Shown here piece by piece: positions 1-12,284 of a stretch of DNA of 64,000 nt. The stretch lies in NCBI GenBank assembly GCA_029532625.1, contig JARFXM010000003.1, positions 3,596,001 through 3,660,000 on the forward strand, in the 5' to 3' direction. This DNA comes from Lomentospora prolificans (lineage: Eukaryota > Ascomycota > Sordariomycetes > Microascales > Microascaceae). Numbering within the stretch: the first letter of the stretch is position 1; every line of letters starts with the position of its first letter. The translations under genes were made by a program, and so were the position numbers. Under the pieces are notes generated by a model. It was given only the letters and a program-made list of their open reading frames with translations, was not told where the DNA came from and did no database searches.

Positions 1-2972
1 GAAGCGATCAGGGAGATATTCCACATCATCGTCGAAATCAGGACGCAATGATGACCGCTCACGACGACGGCCATCTGTCTGCTCATCGAGTGATCGACGG
101 CGCCTTTCACCAAGAGGGCTTGCATCATCACGATCGCTCTGCCGTCGTTGCGGACTAGGAGATCTGCTTCTTTGCTTCCTATGATGCTGTCGCAAGGTCT
201 TCGATGACTGAGGCGAGAGCGGAATAAATGTGACAGACTTGGATCTCTCTCCTGGGACATACGAGTCTGCGTCAGATACTGGTTCTTCATCAGACTCGGA
301 TGTGTAGAGCCCCACAGTGTGACGCAAACGACGACGCCACTTGCTAGGCTTTACAGGTTCTGTATCGTAGGTTAGCTCAGCTCAGAACGAGTAAATTCTA
401 TCACGTAAATAGCCGAGCCAAGACGCACCATCGTAGCTACTGGTTGAGCGCACATCTCGGGCAGGAGGGCGACGGGAATTCCTACTCACATGGTCAGGCC
501 CGATGGGAGGCCGATTCGACGATCCCGGCGCGGGCCCTGGAGCAGCACCTGGCGGAGGCGGCGGCGGGTATCCCGAGTTAGGGTTGGGTGGTGGCGGCGT
601 TTGATAGGCATCAGCCCCAGGTGGTGGTGGTGTGTACGGTGTATAGGCCGTGTAAGGGGCCCCAGCCGCGGGAGGCGGAGGGGGATAAGGGTCAGTGGTA
701 TCCGGAGGTGACGGGAAGTAGGTTTGCGGTGGATAAGAGGAGTAGTCATTCGGGTCCGCGTTAGCGCCAGACATCCTTGGCCCTGAATAGCCACCGGACG
801 CATGGGGTGGAGACGGTGGGTAACGGTCGGCATCATAGTGTTCCTCATCTTCGTAGCCTTCGAACTGAAGTTAACACCTCTCTTTTCTGGCACCAAAAAT
901 ATTATACGGTTGACAACAGTTAAACGGGCAAAAGAGAATAAAGTCAATAGGATGGCGTAAGGGAGTTAGGGGTACTCACGTCTTCGCTCTCGTTCTCGAT
1001 CCCGCCTTCTTCTCTCCCTTCGTCGTTCGTCTGCCGAGTCCGCTTCTCGATCGCTAGCCAAGTCCCTTTCCCTCTCCTTTGACTTTTTCCTGTCCTTGTA
1101 CTCCTTAAATCCCATAGCGGCTGCGCCGGTACCTACAGCTGCCGCAGCCATATCTCGTAATCGACTTCGGCTCCGTTTCGAACCCCTCCCGTCTGTTTCG
1201 GATGCTGATGAATCGCCGGCTGTCCCCGACCGCTTGCGACGGCGGCGGCGACGTCGAGCGGCGCGGTCGGACTCGTCCTCGGGGTATGGCGGCTCGGGGG
1301 GAAGGGGGTCATGTCCGTACTCAACTAAGCCTAGCTCACGATCAGCGGGGCTTGGCTCGGGGTGGAGAGATCGGGTAGTCGACCTGCTGCGTGACCGCGA
1401 TCGCGATCTATCCCGAGGCTCGTAATAGCTCGAGTCCCGGGAGAGTGAACGAGAGCGAGCTCGCTCCTCTTTCTTCTCTTTGTGTCGCTTGTATAGTTTT
1501 CCGGCTGCCCCGGCTGCGGCTGCGGCTGCAGCAAGTTCCGCTCCAGTTCGTAGCCGTGAACGAGATCGCGACCGGCCCTTTGTCGACTTCGACCTGGACC
1601 TAGACCTGGACCTAGATTTGGATTTGTTTCGGAAGTGCTTGACTATACCAGCCGTCGCCGCTGTGGCGAGAGCCGCCTTGGCAAAAGACCTGCTGCGGCT
1701 CCGTTTGCGACTAGGGGATCGAGAGGAGTAATACCCGTCACTCGAATATCCCCGTGTCCTGCTACGGCCTCGTTTGGCCTCCTCCTTCTCCACCTTGTTC
1801 GCCTTATAATACTGTGTCGCCCCAGCCACGGCGAGGGCTGCAGCAGCAATGCCAAGACCAGTCTTGATCTTGGAGTGGCGGTCACGGGAAGGTGAACGAT
1901 GACGATCGTGTCGGTCATCGATAGCACTGCGGGCTCTCTTAAAGGCCTCAGTACCTAGGGCACCGAGAGCAGCTCCAGCAATGACTTTACGGCCACGGTT
2001 TTCGGGCAACTCGCCGTACTTATCTCGGCGACTAGAGAGCAGGGCAGTAACACCTGCTCCGGCGAGCGCGCCTTCCGCAAGGTGGAGTTTGTGATCGTCG
2101 CTCGAGCTCGAGGAGCTACTACGATCACGGATGACGGTCCGGCGGCGGCGGCGGTGCACGACGTAGCCATCGTCATCGCTGGCATAGTCTCGGCGGTCTC
2201 GGCGGCCCATTTCGTACTCACTTTCGCGACGGTAGGGGCCGATTTCCTTCTTTTCATGTCGGTAATAGTATTCATCATCACGGCGGGGTTCTCTGCGTAC
2301 AAGTTCACGGTGAGGTTCTTCTCGAAGAACAAGAATATTCGGATCTTGACGTGGCACGATAATGGGAGCGGGCGGGGCCTCTTGAACGATGATCTTTTGC
2401 TCGGGTGCGCGTTGCCTGACAATGACGGGGTTTGGCGAGGGAGACGGCTCATAGGGGGAGTAATACTCGGTCTCCTTTCGGTAGCGCTCAATATCTGGGC
2501 GACCATCGCCATCGATGTCTTGGTACTCTTGATAGCGTTTCTGGATCTTTAGATCACCATCTGAAGTTCGTTCAATGCGCTTCTCCATACGCATATCGGT
2601 CTCTTCGGGCCCCCTGCGGTCCCAATCTCGATCGCGGTCGCGTTCTCGCTCGCGCTCCGTCTCGCGCTCGTAGACATAGCTGCGAGAACGTTCATCATCA
2701 TCGAAGTGGTCCCGGTCCCGATCCCGATCGCGCCGACGCTCTCGCTTCACTTCTTTTTCATAAACGAAGTCCTCATATGGCTCGACCTCTCTTTCGCGCT
2801 CAACCACTCGCTTCTCGACAAGCGAGGTGCTGGGGAATCGGCCGTCATCATAGTCGTTGTAAGTCGGCGATGACACCTTGTAACGGCGAACTGTGGTGCG
2901 CCGCCTCTCATCGTCGGACGGGGAATCGTCCCGCTCCCGATAGGTTCGGGTTTCCCTATATATGTCGGGCAT
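1..2972 (-). CDS. DUF3824-type Arg/Ser-rich, proline-rich fungal protein (partial, C-terminus beyond left edge)
   Basis: The product is a low-complexity protein of at least 900 residues with no known biochemical role. Exon 1 (2972-980) starts at ATG 2972. It encodes Arg/Asp/Glu-rich stretches, RS-like dipeptides (RSRSRSRS) and recurring Ala/Gly-rich helices such as AGAALGALGTEAFKRARS that alternate with basic segments. This alternation is the pattern of fungal DUF3824 proteins. A GTGAGT donor at 979 and an AAG acceptor at 859-858 join exon 2 (857-490), which is proline/tyrosine-rich with PPPPP runs. A second GTGAGT donor sits at 489. Exon 3 resumes near 348-359 (acceptor not settled; only the 349/350 AG keeps phase) and stays open to base 1, with SESDEEP and RRRER motifs. 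Family assignment is by composition and repeat style, so the call is good but the function is unknown. RS-like tracts would fit a nuclear or RNA-associated protein; that is inference. Confidence 0.75.
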
Positions 2973-5870
2973 AACTTTCTGGCTTCTATTCTGTAGAGGT
3001 GACAGGATATCTGTGTAAAAAGAGTTGGGAGTGGAAGCGGGTAGAGGGTAATTTAATGCGTGGTATATATTTGCGATCAATCTTCGCGGGGTCGTTCGAC
3101 CTTGGTATCCTTTGGCTTGTATAACAATACAAGGATTTGAAAATGTGGGCGGAGTAAAATCAAAGAGGGGGGAAGGAATGAGCTGGAAGTGAGCGACACT
3201 AGGTGGAGGCGTGTACCCTGATTATAAGTAGGCAACGGAAAGTACCCAAGCTGACCGGCATGGAGCTGGTTACCAATGCCTCCTACGCCACCAGACATGC
3301 AACATGCTAAACCGGGCTGCGCCTTGGGTGGGCAGGTTCTCGGGCCAGGTGAGATCTGGGATGCGGGAGTGGGAATATGTGGGTGGGAGGTGGAAGGTGA
3401 CAAGGAGACTTGGACCAAATTGACATGGAAGGTGGGCAGAGCGATGCGGGATTCTGGATAACTGACGAGGCCCCAAATCTGACGAAGGCAGCAAGAGCGA
3501 CTGGAACGAGAACCACTTCGGCCAGGGTGGGGCGTGGAAGTGGGAAAGAGTCGCTGCAGGCTGGAGGCAGGAGTCACGCCCCCTCATGTACCAGCCGTTT
3601 TCTCGTGATTGACGAAGAAAAGAGCCAACTGGGGCACTCTAATGCCGGCAGACTCCGGCCGTGTTCCCATCCCATCACGCCTCTTGCTCTTACTGGACGG
3701 TGGCACCCAACAGCTACCGCCGGGCCTCCCAGATTATGGATGATGACGGAAGGTCTCAAATCGCCTGGCGGCCTTGGCTGTTGCAGAAGCCCCTCTGATC
3801 CCCGCAAGACGCCAACATAATTCAGGATTGAGGCTGACGCTCCGGTTCAGATGGACGAACAGATCTAGGATCAATAAGTGGTCGGGGTATTTACGATATT
3901 ATTTATGATAATAGAGAAGACTTGCTACGTTAAAGAGATCGTAACTTATGACGCTTGCCTGCTACTCAATAACAAATTGAGCGTGAAATGCCAAGGGCGC
4001 TGGGAGTATTAAGCTATGAAAGGCCGGTTATCCTAGCTGCGGCACCATAACGCCACCAGCTCGGTATGAACAGGAAAACTTCCAATAAGGATTATTGAGA
4101 ATGGCTCGGCCTTCAAAGCGCAGAAGGTGGGTTGGCATACGAAGCAGCCTTCAATGTTGTCTCCAGGCTCCAGTCGGTATTAGACGAGGATGAAAGCGGG
4201 TGGGCTGTGTTGGAAGCATTCAAGCAATCGGACAGGGCGGGTGTGGTGGGGTAAAACGGGATGCGGGGTTGTATTGAGCGACCAAAAAGAAAAAGAGCTG
4301 CTAGGAACAGAGAAGGCTGTTTCGAATCGAAAAAGACACTGCCGGGAACCTCTTTCTCCTCGCAAAACTAATTCGATCCATACCAGGTTTCCTCTGTGAT
4401 CGATGTACTAAGTATGAAGCAGCCTGGCTGGCTTGGGAACCACTTCATGCCCGCCCAACCACCCCCTAGTAGATGCCCCGCCCACACTGGCAAGGCTATT
4501 TCGTCATCCCATGCAGGCATCTCCAAATCCCCGAAACCCTCGCCCACGCATGTTGATGTAATCACATTTTACAACAGAGGAAATTCCTGATTTTCCTTGT
4601 CTCGAATTTGGGGCCGATATCTAGATATCAGTAACTCCTGTCGCTGGAGTTTAGGAATTAATGAGATTTCTCATGGACAAGTGTCCTGCAGATGATGGGT
4701 CCCTCTCCCACCGGCACGCACTCTATGACGCATTTGATGGTTTCCAATCAAGTTTGGCGACTTGTCCCTTTGGGTGGCTGAAAGTGCCAGGGCCGGTCCA
4801 CTTGGCTTCGATTCTAGCCCAGGCACGAGAGAATGGTAGGTCAAGCGATGCTTCTATACTGACTATATTGTAGCCACCCCCATGCCGCCTTTCGCGCGAC
4901 AACTTGTCAGGTGCCAAAGCAAATATTTGCTGTCTTTCCAAAATCCGGTGACCTTAGGCAAGCTGCACACTGTCCAGGTGACACCGGTCGCCATCATGTA
5001 TTTCTCTGCATGTCGCCCTTGTTTCTCATAGCCCCCCTGACCCCCAAGGATCGCTTCAATGCAATGTTCTCAATGTTCTGGAGGCTTCATTCTACAAGTA
5101 CTCGGCCTAGCCCAGTCACGGCGCATGCCGGACATTTGCCTCCCACACACCAACGGCAGTGGGTTTTGAAGGCGAGCCCCAGCCACGATCTTAAAGTCGA
5201 GGTTTCATGACAACAGCGGCCCGGAATGTTCGGAGCTCGGCCACACCGGCGCCTTCGTTCTGCACGTTGAACTACTGCAGCACCGCCTCAACAAACGTAG
5301 AACCGCTGCACGTAATACTGCATTCGGAAAAATTGGGCGCCCTTTTTACACATCCTATCTCTTCGGCGTCCTGAGCTTGCTCTCCACGGCCAGACCAAGC
5401 ATCGACGCATATTTGCCGCTCGGACGACGTCCGGCTTCGAATCTGCTTCAGCTTTGATGACTCCCAAAAAAAAGTTCTAATTAGATAAATGTAATTTAGA
5501 TGTTGCCCTATTGTTCGCGCTGTAAATAAGGGTCCGAATGTGACTCTCTCTCTAAAAGGGTCGAGGGTCAATGTGCGACACGAAAGGCATTGTCGAGAGT
5601 GATGAGTAATCTACCTTCGTACACTGGAAGGGAATGTCCGGTTGTAATTCGGGTAATTAAGCTCACCCTGACGAGAGGAAAAGCTTCCAAGGTGCAAAAG
5701 ATGCGATGAATTTGGGAGAGTCGTCAAGTCATGAGAGCTGAGTATGACATCCAGTCCGGCCATTGCCTTGTAAAAAGATGAAAATGTAAGCTATTATATT
5801 TGGTCCATATATTCCTTTATCTTCTGACATCGATTCTAGAGAGCCGTAGTTAGCAGCCAAACTCGACATC
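2973..5870. other. intergenic region, divergent between the DUF3824 gene and CIA84
   Basis: This 2.9 kb stretch separates two divergently transcribed genes. I find no open frame with coding character on either strand. The reading frames that exist are short and overlap each other in several frames. It contains AT-rich patches around 3890-3960 and one copy of the TACCTTCGTAC element at 5612-5622, about 250 nt upstream of the CIA84 start. Promoters of both flanking genes must lie here, but no clear TATA box decides their positions. Confidence 0.6.
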
Positions 5871-8347
5871 ATGAGGGCGCATCTTGCCCGCCATGTCTGC
5901 AGGCGATACCTCGTCAACGGCGTACGTCCTTCCCTCCAGCGATCCTACCGACCGAGATCGAATCGCACTTCGCTATTAGAAATTCCAATATCGGCTTCGC
6001 GGCCGTTCCGACGATCGTTCTTCGGGATTTTCCAGGAAGCCCCGCGCCGGATCCGGACCAACGAGTTTGAGCCCGGTTGGCCTTTAGTCCTGTCGTGGCG
6101 CACGCGAGTATTAGAGAACTTACGGCCTCCGCCACGTGAGGAACTTGTGGAAGCTTTCCGTCAGCTTTTCGAACATAAACTGCAGTTCCGAGCGCCGGTA
6201 AACAGTACTCAAGCGATCCAATGCTATAGGCTCTTTACCTACCTTGTCGAGAACAAGGCCGATGAGGCTGGGCCCGGCCTGTCTATAGCGGAGCTTACTG
6301 CCGCTCGCGATGCGCTCTTACTTGTTCCGAAAGATAACACGAAACATCACCTTGAGTTCTCGCGCGCTCTGTATGAAGAGATTCTGCGCCAGCGGCGGCT
6401 TGAGGAGGAGTTTGGCGTACCAGAGGAGGCAGTAGAGGATATAGATTCACTCGCACGTACACCTGCGGACGAAGATTTTCGGAGCTACATCACCGCTCTA
6501 ACGCAGTATGGCGCGTCCAGCGACGCGGCGGCAGCCTTGAATGACCACTGGGAAAAATTAGTGGCTCAAAATAGGATTTATAAAGGCGCAAAACAGCTAT
6601 GGATAATAGTCCTACAAGGGTTGGCGCGAGAAGGGAAGGAAGCCGATCTGCTCGAACAAGCCCGAATTGCTGAAGAGCACGGAATTCAATATCGACCTCA
6701 TTTCCAAGAGGTCATGACGACTTTCTTCGCAAGGCGAGACCGAGTTGAAACGACAAAGTTATGGTTTGAGCGGGACACGGGGAAGCGCTGGCCTACCATC
6801 CAGACATACGCTGAGATCATCAGGTTTGCAAAACGCAATGGGCTAGAAGATTGGGTAAATGAAGCGTTCAAGGCCTTGATTGACCACAATCCTCGCAAGG
6901 CACACTGGGACATCATCTTCCAATGGGCGGTGCTTTGTCGCGACGAAGGTGTGGAAGGTGTTAAGCACATGATTGATATCATGGTGAAGAACAACCCCGA
7001 GAATGAGGCGGCGCGACCAGATATCGATACAATCAATGGACTGATCCGGATCGCCATGGAAAAGAACGACCCGTACCTTGCCGAACGGTTCTTGGCTCTC
7101 GGTTCCGAGCTAGGCATTGATCCCAATACTACAACATATATCTTGCAAATGGATTACCGCATTGATGCTAAGGATCTTTCCGGGGCAAAGGCGGCGTATC
7201 ACGATATATTACGAACCGAGATTCAGAATGACGAGGACCTTGCGGTTATCAACAAGTACATTCGCGCGCTGTGCGCGGCGGACAGACCTCTCCTGAAGAA
7301 TATCCACGAGATCATGGGCGATCTTGAGCACCGCCTAGTGACTTTGGATCCTGAGACTGTCGTTGCCCTCTGCATGACGTTTTTGAAAAGCGACGACCAA
7401 TACGATGTCATTGACACTCTTGCTGTTCATGTCTTCCACTACAGTAGCGAGCAGCGAGAACAGATTCGAACCGCTTTTGTGGATTTCATCCTTGATCGCA
7501 AGAATAGTACTTCGCGCGTCTGGGATGCCTACCAATTGCTCATGCAGTTCTTCCCTGAAACAACCCGGGAGAGTCGTGTCAAGCTCATGGGTGCCTTTTT
7601 CGACCGCAAACGGGCCGATATGGCTACCAGCGTCTTCATGCACATGAAGGAACATGTCAACAGAGACTTTCGGCCCACGGCTGAAGACTATGTGGTTATG
7701 TTTGAAGGCTTGGGTAAAGCGCCTGACGAGACTAGTTTGGATAGCTTGCATAACATGCTCAAGATCGACACCAACGTCCAACCATGTACCAGGCTCTCCA
7801 ACGCGCTCATGATCGCCCTTGGCGCATGTGGGAGGTCTCTTCGGGCCCTTGACGTATGGCATGACATTTCACGTTCGGCCGAGGGACCTTCGTACGCGAG
7901 TCTGGAGATTATCTTTGCCGTATTGGAGAAGAAGCCTTTTGGCGACGAGGACGCAAAAAAGATATGGAGGAGCATGGAGAGGATGGAACTTGAGATTCCA
8001 CCTTCTGTGTTTGCGTCTTACTGTGGGGCGTTGGCGGGCAATAGCCGGCTAGATGAAGTCAAGGGCTTGATTAAAGGGATGCCGAGGACTGTCGGGTACG
8101 AGCCTGACTTCATGACGTGAGTTTTCTACCACCTCTGAACCTATTCTCAAACGACAAACAGACTAACATGAACCGTAGGCTTGGCATCGCGCACAACGCA
8201 CTACCCTCCCAGAAACTGCAAGCTGAATTCCAGGCTTGGGCCCTGTGCCACTATCCCAATATATGGGCACAGCTAGAGAGGAAGGGGCGCCGCAGGACCG
8301 AAGGGTACCAATCCATATTCAAGATATCTCGGAATCTGAAGGCGTAA
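5871..8347 (+). CDS. CIA84: Complex I intermediate-associated protein 84 (CIA84)-like mitochondrial PPR protein
   Basis: Two exons (5871-8116 and 8179-8347; 62-nt intron with GTGAGT donor, GACTAAC branch and GTAG acceptor) encode 804 residues. The N-terminus is rich in Arg and lacks acidic residues for about 50 positions (RAHLARHVCRRYL...), as expected for a mitochondrial presequence. The rest is predicted helical, with weak pentatricopeptide-like helical pairs across roughly residues 200-740. Length, presequence and helical-repeat build match fungal CIA84, a chaperone that binds an assembly intermediate of the complex I membrane arm and leaves before the enzyme is complete. The family call rests on overall resemblance, not on a diagnostic motif; another mitochondrial PPR protein is the main alternative. 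The 3' end lies 247 nt from the converging RSM18 stop. Confidence 0.65.
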
Positions 8348-8594
8348 TCCCGGAGAAGATGTAAACACCAAAAATGTGTGGACGCCTGGAGATCTAGAGG
8401 GGGGTGCCAAATCTGTATAATGACAAATGAATAGACGGCGCAAGAGATTCTGTACATGTATTGTTGGTGGTACACAAAAGACATAGTCTAGTCTACAAGT
8501 TTTGTTTGCCCGTATGGAGGCTTAACGTGTCGGCACTTCTAACCCCGAAGGCACTCTATATCTCACGCTCGGATATCTTGTCCATTTATCCTCG

Positions 8595-9457
8595 TCAAGG
8601 TCGCGACCTCTTCGATTGCCACTCCATTTGCAGCATCTCGGGGTGTCGATGGACGCTAGGATGAAGACCCATGCCCATCACCCTTCGGATCGCCTTAGCG
8701 ATCTTGCGCTGGTTGGCCGGGCGAAGGCCAGTCTGGTTGGAGTGCTGAATCTGCCCCATGCTCGTAGTAAAGTCGGAAATCAAGGTGAAGTTCTACGCCC
8801 TCAAAGTTAGTCCTACACGCTGCATAATCGGGGGGGGGCCCACCGTGGCAAAGCAGCAGGAAAGAGAGGGAACATACCCTATAATGGTCCAAGGGGTTCA
8901 CACCAAGGACATCAAACACATCAGCCGTCTTGGGGGCCTTCCTCCTCCATTTCTTCATCTCATTGCCGGACAGATCGTGGGGGGTGAAGACGTCGCCCTC
9001 GCGCCAGTAGCGCGGCATCTGCGAGAGGTAGTCCTCGCTGACGCGCTGGGCCTCGACGCGCTGCTGGATGTCGGCGCGGTGGGACTTGATGCGGGAGTAG
9101 CGCTCGTCGGTGCGGGCGATGAGGCGCTGGATCTCTTCGGTGGATGTTCGGGCGCGGGAGTTTTGGGCGGGGCGTTTGGGGGCTTCATCGAGGGAGAGGA
9201 GGTTGGAGGCGGTGTTGGGGCGACCGGCGCGGGCTGCAAGTGGCAGGCATGTTAGCTTTTCTGCAGCACTGGAAGGGGGGTGGTAACGTGGAGTCGATAT
9301 GCCCCAGGGGCGGAGATGGATGATGGCAAGGGGATGAGGTGGATCGCGTGTCGGCCTTTTAATACTCACGGTTCTTGGGCTGCGCTGTCGTGGAGATTGC
9401 GCGCATCACGGGGAGCGCAGGCTTGAAGCCCATCGTGACTGGTATCCGGGGAGGCAT
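8595..9457 (-). CDS. RSM18: Mitochondrial small-subunit ribosomal protein bS18m (RSM18)
   Basis: Three exons (9457-9370, 9233-8878, 8792-8595) with GTGAGT and GTATGT donors and CTAAC branch sites give a 213-residue protein. The first about 25 residues (MPPRIPVTMGFKPALPVMRA and on) look like a mitochondrial presequence. The C-terminal third carries the S18 core: TSMGQIQHSNQTGLRPANQR followed by KIAKAIRRVMGMGLHPSVHR. The basic RPANQRKIAKAIRR stretch is the signature of bacterial-type S18, which sits on the 30S platform next to S6 and 16S rRNA. The middle part is a fungal extension (YLSQMPRYWREGDVFTPHDL). The gene is divergent from IMP3 across 399 nt. The start is the first ATG that gives a presequence in phase with the splice junctions. 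Confidence 0.92.
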
Positions 9458-9856
9458 GGTGGGCGACAAGTTGCGAATTGAAGTTGGGCTTCGTCAATTG
9501 TCGTCGAGGGACCAGGAAAGCTTTCGTATGAGCTCGGGTGAGGTTTCGTGAAATTAATTTTCTTGGGGACATGGGCGCGGAGTTTGCCGTTGCTGAGATC
9601 AATCGGACAGCTGTGTGGCGTTCCTCAACACCTGCCAATTCAACTCGCCCGCAGGTCCCCGCATCAGATGAAGGTACAAAGTACATTGTAACCGAAAACG
9701 CCGCTGGTGCGGCTGCGTCAATGTTCCTCTTTGGTTCAGCATTGAGTTGTGGCTTGCCCCACCAAAAATTCTCATCAGCGAGGATCAACTCCAAAGAGAA
9801 TTCCCATCCTTTAACCAGCCCCGAGTCGACGAACCGATTCGCACAAGGCAGCCAAC
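9458..9856. promoter_or_regulatory. divergent promoter region shared by RSM18 and IMP3
   Basis: Only 399 nt separate the start codons of two ribosome-related genes read in opposite directions, so their promoters overlap. At 9764-9779 the sequence AAAAATTCTCATCAGC places an RRPE-like AAAAATT directly beside CTCATCAGC, one base away from the reverse complement of the PAC element (GCGATGAG). In yeasts RRPE and PAC occur together upstream of ribosome-biogenesis genes. Their use here is inferred. Confidence 0.45.
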
Positions 9857-10489
9857 ATGGTGCGAAAACTCAAGTATCACGAGCAGAAACTGCTCAAGAA
9901 GGTCGACTTTGTCACCTACAAGAAAAATGAGCACCGAGACCACGACGTGATCAGGCGGTATATGATCCAGAAACCCGAGGACTATCACAATTACAACAGG
10001 CTATGCGGCGTACGTCTTGCCCCCTCTGCTCTTGCGTCTTGTCGACGAAGACGCGCTTTAACCGTAGGCCCATGGCTAACTTTACTTGCACAGTCAATAC
10101 GTCAACTCGCCCATCGCCTCTCCCTCCTCCCTCCTGACAGCGCCGTCCGTCGCAAGCATGAAGACCTCCTCCTCGATAAACTGTACGACATGGGCGTTCT
10201 ATCGACAAAAAGCAAGCTGTCGGCCGTTGAGAACGCCGTCACTGTCTCTGCGTTTGCTCGCAGACGTCTTCCCGTCGTCATGACCAGGTTGCGGATGGCC
10301 GAGACTGTGCAGGCCGCTACGAAGCTCATCGAGCAGGGACACGTTCGCGTGGGAACAGACACAATTACCGACCCGGCGTACTTGGTTACAAGAGGAATGG
10401 AAGATTTCGTGACGTGGACCGTAGGAAGCAAGATCAAGAAGACGATTATGAAGTACAGGGATGAGTTGGACGACTTTGAACTACTGTAA
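9857..10489 (+). CDS. IMP3: U3 small nucleolar ribonucleoprotein protein IMP3
   Basis: Exon 1 (9857-10009) and exon 2 (10094-10489) flank an 84-nt intron (GTACGT donor, GGCTAACTT branch, TTGCACAG acceptor). The intron is in phase and has no stop, so an unspliced reading would insert a false peptide. The 182-residue product starts MVRKLKYHEQKLLKKVDFV, typical of IMP3. It carries an S4-type RNA-binding domain at about residues 105-165 (LPVVMTRLRMAETVQAATKL, then IEQGHVRVG) and ends DDFELL. IMP3 acts in the nucleolar small-subunit processome, where with IMP4 and MPP10 it promotes pairing of U3 snoRNA with pre-18S rRNA. The length equals the family norm (about 183). The gene is divergent from RSM18. 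Confidence 0.95.
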   Translation: MVRKLKYHEQKLLKKVDFVTYKKNEHRDHDVIRRYMIQKPEDYHNYNRLCGVRLAPSALASCRRRRALTVGPWLTLLAQSIRQLAHRLSLLPPDSAVRRKHEDLLLDKLYDMGVLSTKSKLSAVENAVTVSAFARRRLPVVMTRLRMAETVQAATKLIEQGHVRVGTDTITDPAYLVTRGMEDFVTWTVGSKIKKTIMKYRDELDDFELL

Positions 10490-11291
10490 TGTGGGCCCTG
10501 CGCGCCATAGGCTTCGACCCGATTGATGAACGGGCTATGAGCGGAAGGAAGGGAAGAAGGTATTTCCCTTATCTGGGAAAAAGGGGCGCCGTTTGGGCGC
10601 CATGATTCGCAGTGTTTTGGCCAATATGGAGGCTAGAGACTGATATCAACCGGGGGTGGTTTGTTATGATACCCTGACTGTACATATATAGATGGCAATA
10701 CACAAAACCTTAACCTGTTCTCTCCAAGTATTTGAGCCTTTATCTGGGTTCAGAATGCGTGTTCTCCTACTCTCCAACCTGCGATCTCACTTCTGGAATC
10801 CAGAGACTATCGCACTTTCGCTTAGACTCGACAACGTATCTAAAAAATAGCCAATCCGGGAAGCCTACATTCAAGCCAAAAGAAATTATTTCTCGGCTTA
10901 GATTATGAATAGTTGTAGAATCGCCTTCCCAGTACCTCAGTAGTACGTCGCTTACTCTATCCTTGATGCGCTCGATTTTGGGTCAGAGAAACATGTGCCG
11001 ATGTCGGGCTTAAGATGAGCGGTCGCGGATTTAACTCTCCACCCGAAATTTCCCAGGATGGATCCCACCATTTGGACCCTTTGGACATCAAATTGATCTC
11101 GCCTCGCACTCCACCGACTCTTGTTCTCTTTATTATTCTTCTCACCTCTCACCTCTACTACCACACCAGGAGCCAAGCATGACACATCCGTATTGATAGC
11201 ATCCCCAGCCGCAGTCACCACCTCAACTCCCAGGCGATACTCTCGCCGTCCGCCCCTCACACATCCACCCCTACACCCCCCCTCCCACACC
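10490..11291. other. spacer between IMP3 and the carrier gene
   Basis: This 802-nt stretch holds the 3' region of IMP3 (with a TATATATAG-like run near 10683) and the promoter and leader of the carrier gene. The last about 170 nt before ATG 11292 are C/T-rich (repeated CACCTC and CCCCTCAC), as in leaders of well-expressed fungal genes. No other gene is seen. Confidence 0.6.
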
Positions 11292-12284
11292 ATGGCCTCC
11301 GACGTGATACAACCTCCCGCGGCCGCCCCAATCCCGGCAGAAAAGAAGCCCCGCAAAAACTACAAAGGCTTCGTGGCCGGCGTCTTCTCCGGCATCGCCA
11401 AGCTCTCCGTTGGCCACCCCTTCGACACCGTCAAGGTCCGCCTGCAGACCACCAACTCGGCGCGCTTCAGCGGCCCGCTCCAATGCGTCCTGCAGACCGT
11501 CCGCAACGAGGGCTTCTTCGCCCTGTACAAGGGCGCCACGCCTCCGCTCGTTGGCTGGATGTTCATGGACTCCGTCATGCTGGGCTCCCTGACCGTGTAC
11601 CGGCGCATGCTCTCCGACACCCTCTTCCGTAACTACCAGCCCCCCGTCGTCGCCGCGCTTTCCCCGTCGAGGGGCCAGTCGGCCAACGCCTCCGTCAACC
11701 TGCCATCCTACGGTCACGGCCTGGCCGGTATCATGGCCGGCTGCACCGTAAGCTTCATCGCCGCCCCCGTCGAGCACATCAAGGCTCGCCTGCAGGTCCA
11801 GTACGCCGCCTCCAAGTCCGACCGCCTATACAAGGGCCCCATCGACTGCCTCTCCAAGATTTACAACACACACGGCATCCGAGGCATCTATCGGGGCCTC
11901 GGCGCCACGCTCCTCTTCCGCGCCTTCTTCTTTTGCTGGTGGGGTAGCTACGACATCTTCACACGCGCGTTCCAGAACCACACCAACCTCAGCGCCCCCG
12001 CCATCAACTTTTGGGCCGGCGGCCTCAGCGCCCAGGTCTTTTGGATCACGAGCTACCCCTCCGACGTGGTGAAGCAGCGCATTATGACAGACCCACTGGG
12101 CGGGGCATTGAACGACGGAACCAGGCGGTTTCCAAGGTGGATCGATGCGGCAAGGGCAGTTTATAGGGAGGGAGGTGCTATGGGATACTGGAGAGGCTTC
12201 TTGCCTTGCTTTTTAAGGGCGTTTCCTGCGAATGCCATGGCCTTGGTGGCTTTTGAAGGCGTTATGAGACTGCTTCCAGAATAG
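11292..12284 (+). CDS. Mitochondrial carrier (SLC25) of the carnitine/acylcarnitine-YMC subfamily
   Basis: A single exon encodes 330 residues with the three-fold repeat of the mitochondrial carrier family. The signature Px[DE]xx[KR] appears three times: PFDTVK (43-48), PVEHIK (159-164) and PSDVVK (256-261). Each is followed by the G-rich matrix-helix motif (YKGATPPL, YRGLGATLLFR, YWRGFLPCFLR). The end, LRAFPANAMALVAFEGVMRL, resembles both the SLC25A20 carnitine carriers and yeast YMC1/2. The protein lies in the inner mitochondrial membrane with six helices. The transported substrate cannot be read from the sequence; a basic amino-acid/glycine or acylcarnitine carrier are the options. The start is ATG 11292 (context CACCATGG) rather than upstream in-frame codons, because the extension would be low-complexity leader sequence. 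Confidence 0.88.
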   Translation: MASDVIQPPAAAPIPAEKKPRKNYKGFVAGVFSGIAKLSVGHPFDTVKVRLQTTNSARFSGPLQCVLQTVRNEGFFALYKGATPPLVGWMFMDSVMLGSLTVYRRMLSDTLFRNYQPPVVAALSPSRGQSANASVNLPSYGHGLAGIMAGCTVSFIAAPVEHIKARLQVQYAASKSDRLYKGPIDCLSKIYNTHGIRGIYRGLGATLLFRAFFFCWWGSYDIFTRAFQNHTNLSAPAINFWAGGLSAQVFWITSYPSDVVKQRIMTDPLGGALNDGTRRFPRWIDAARAVYREGGAMGYWRGFLPCFLRAFPANAMALVAFEGVMRLLPE

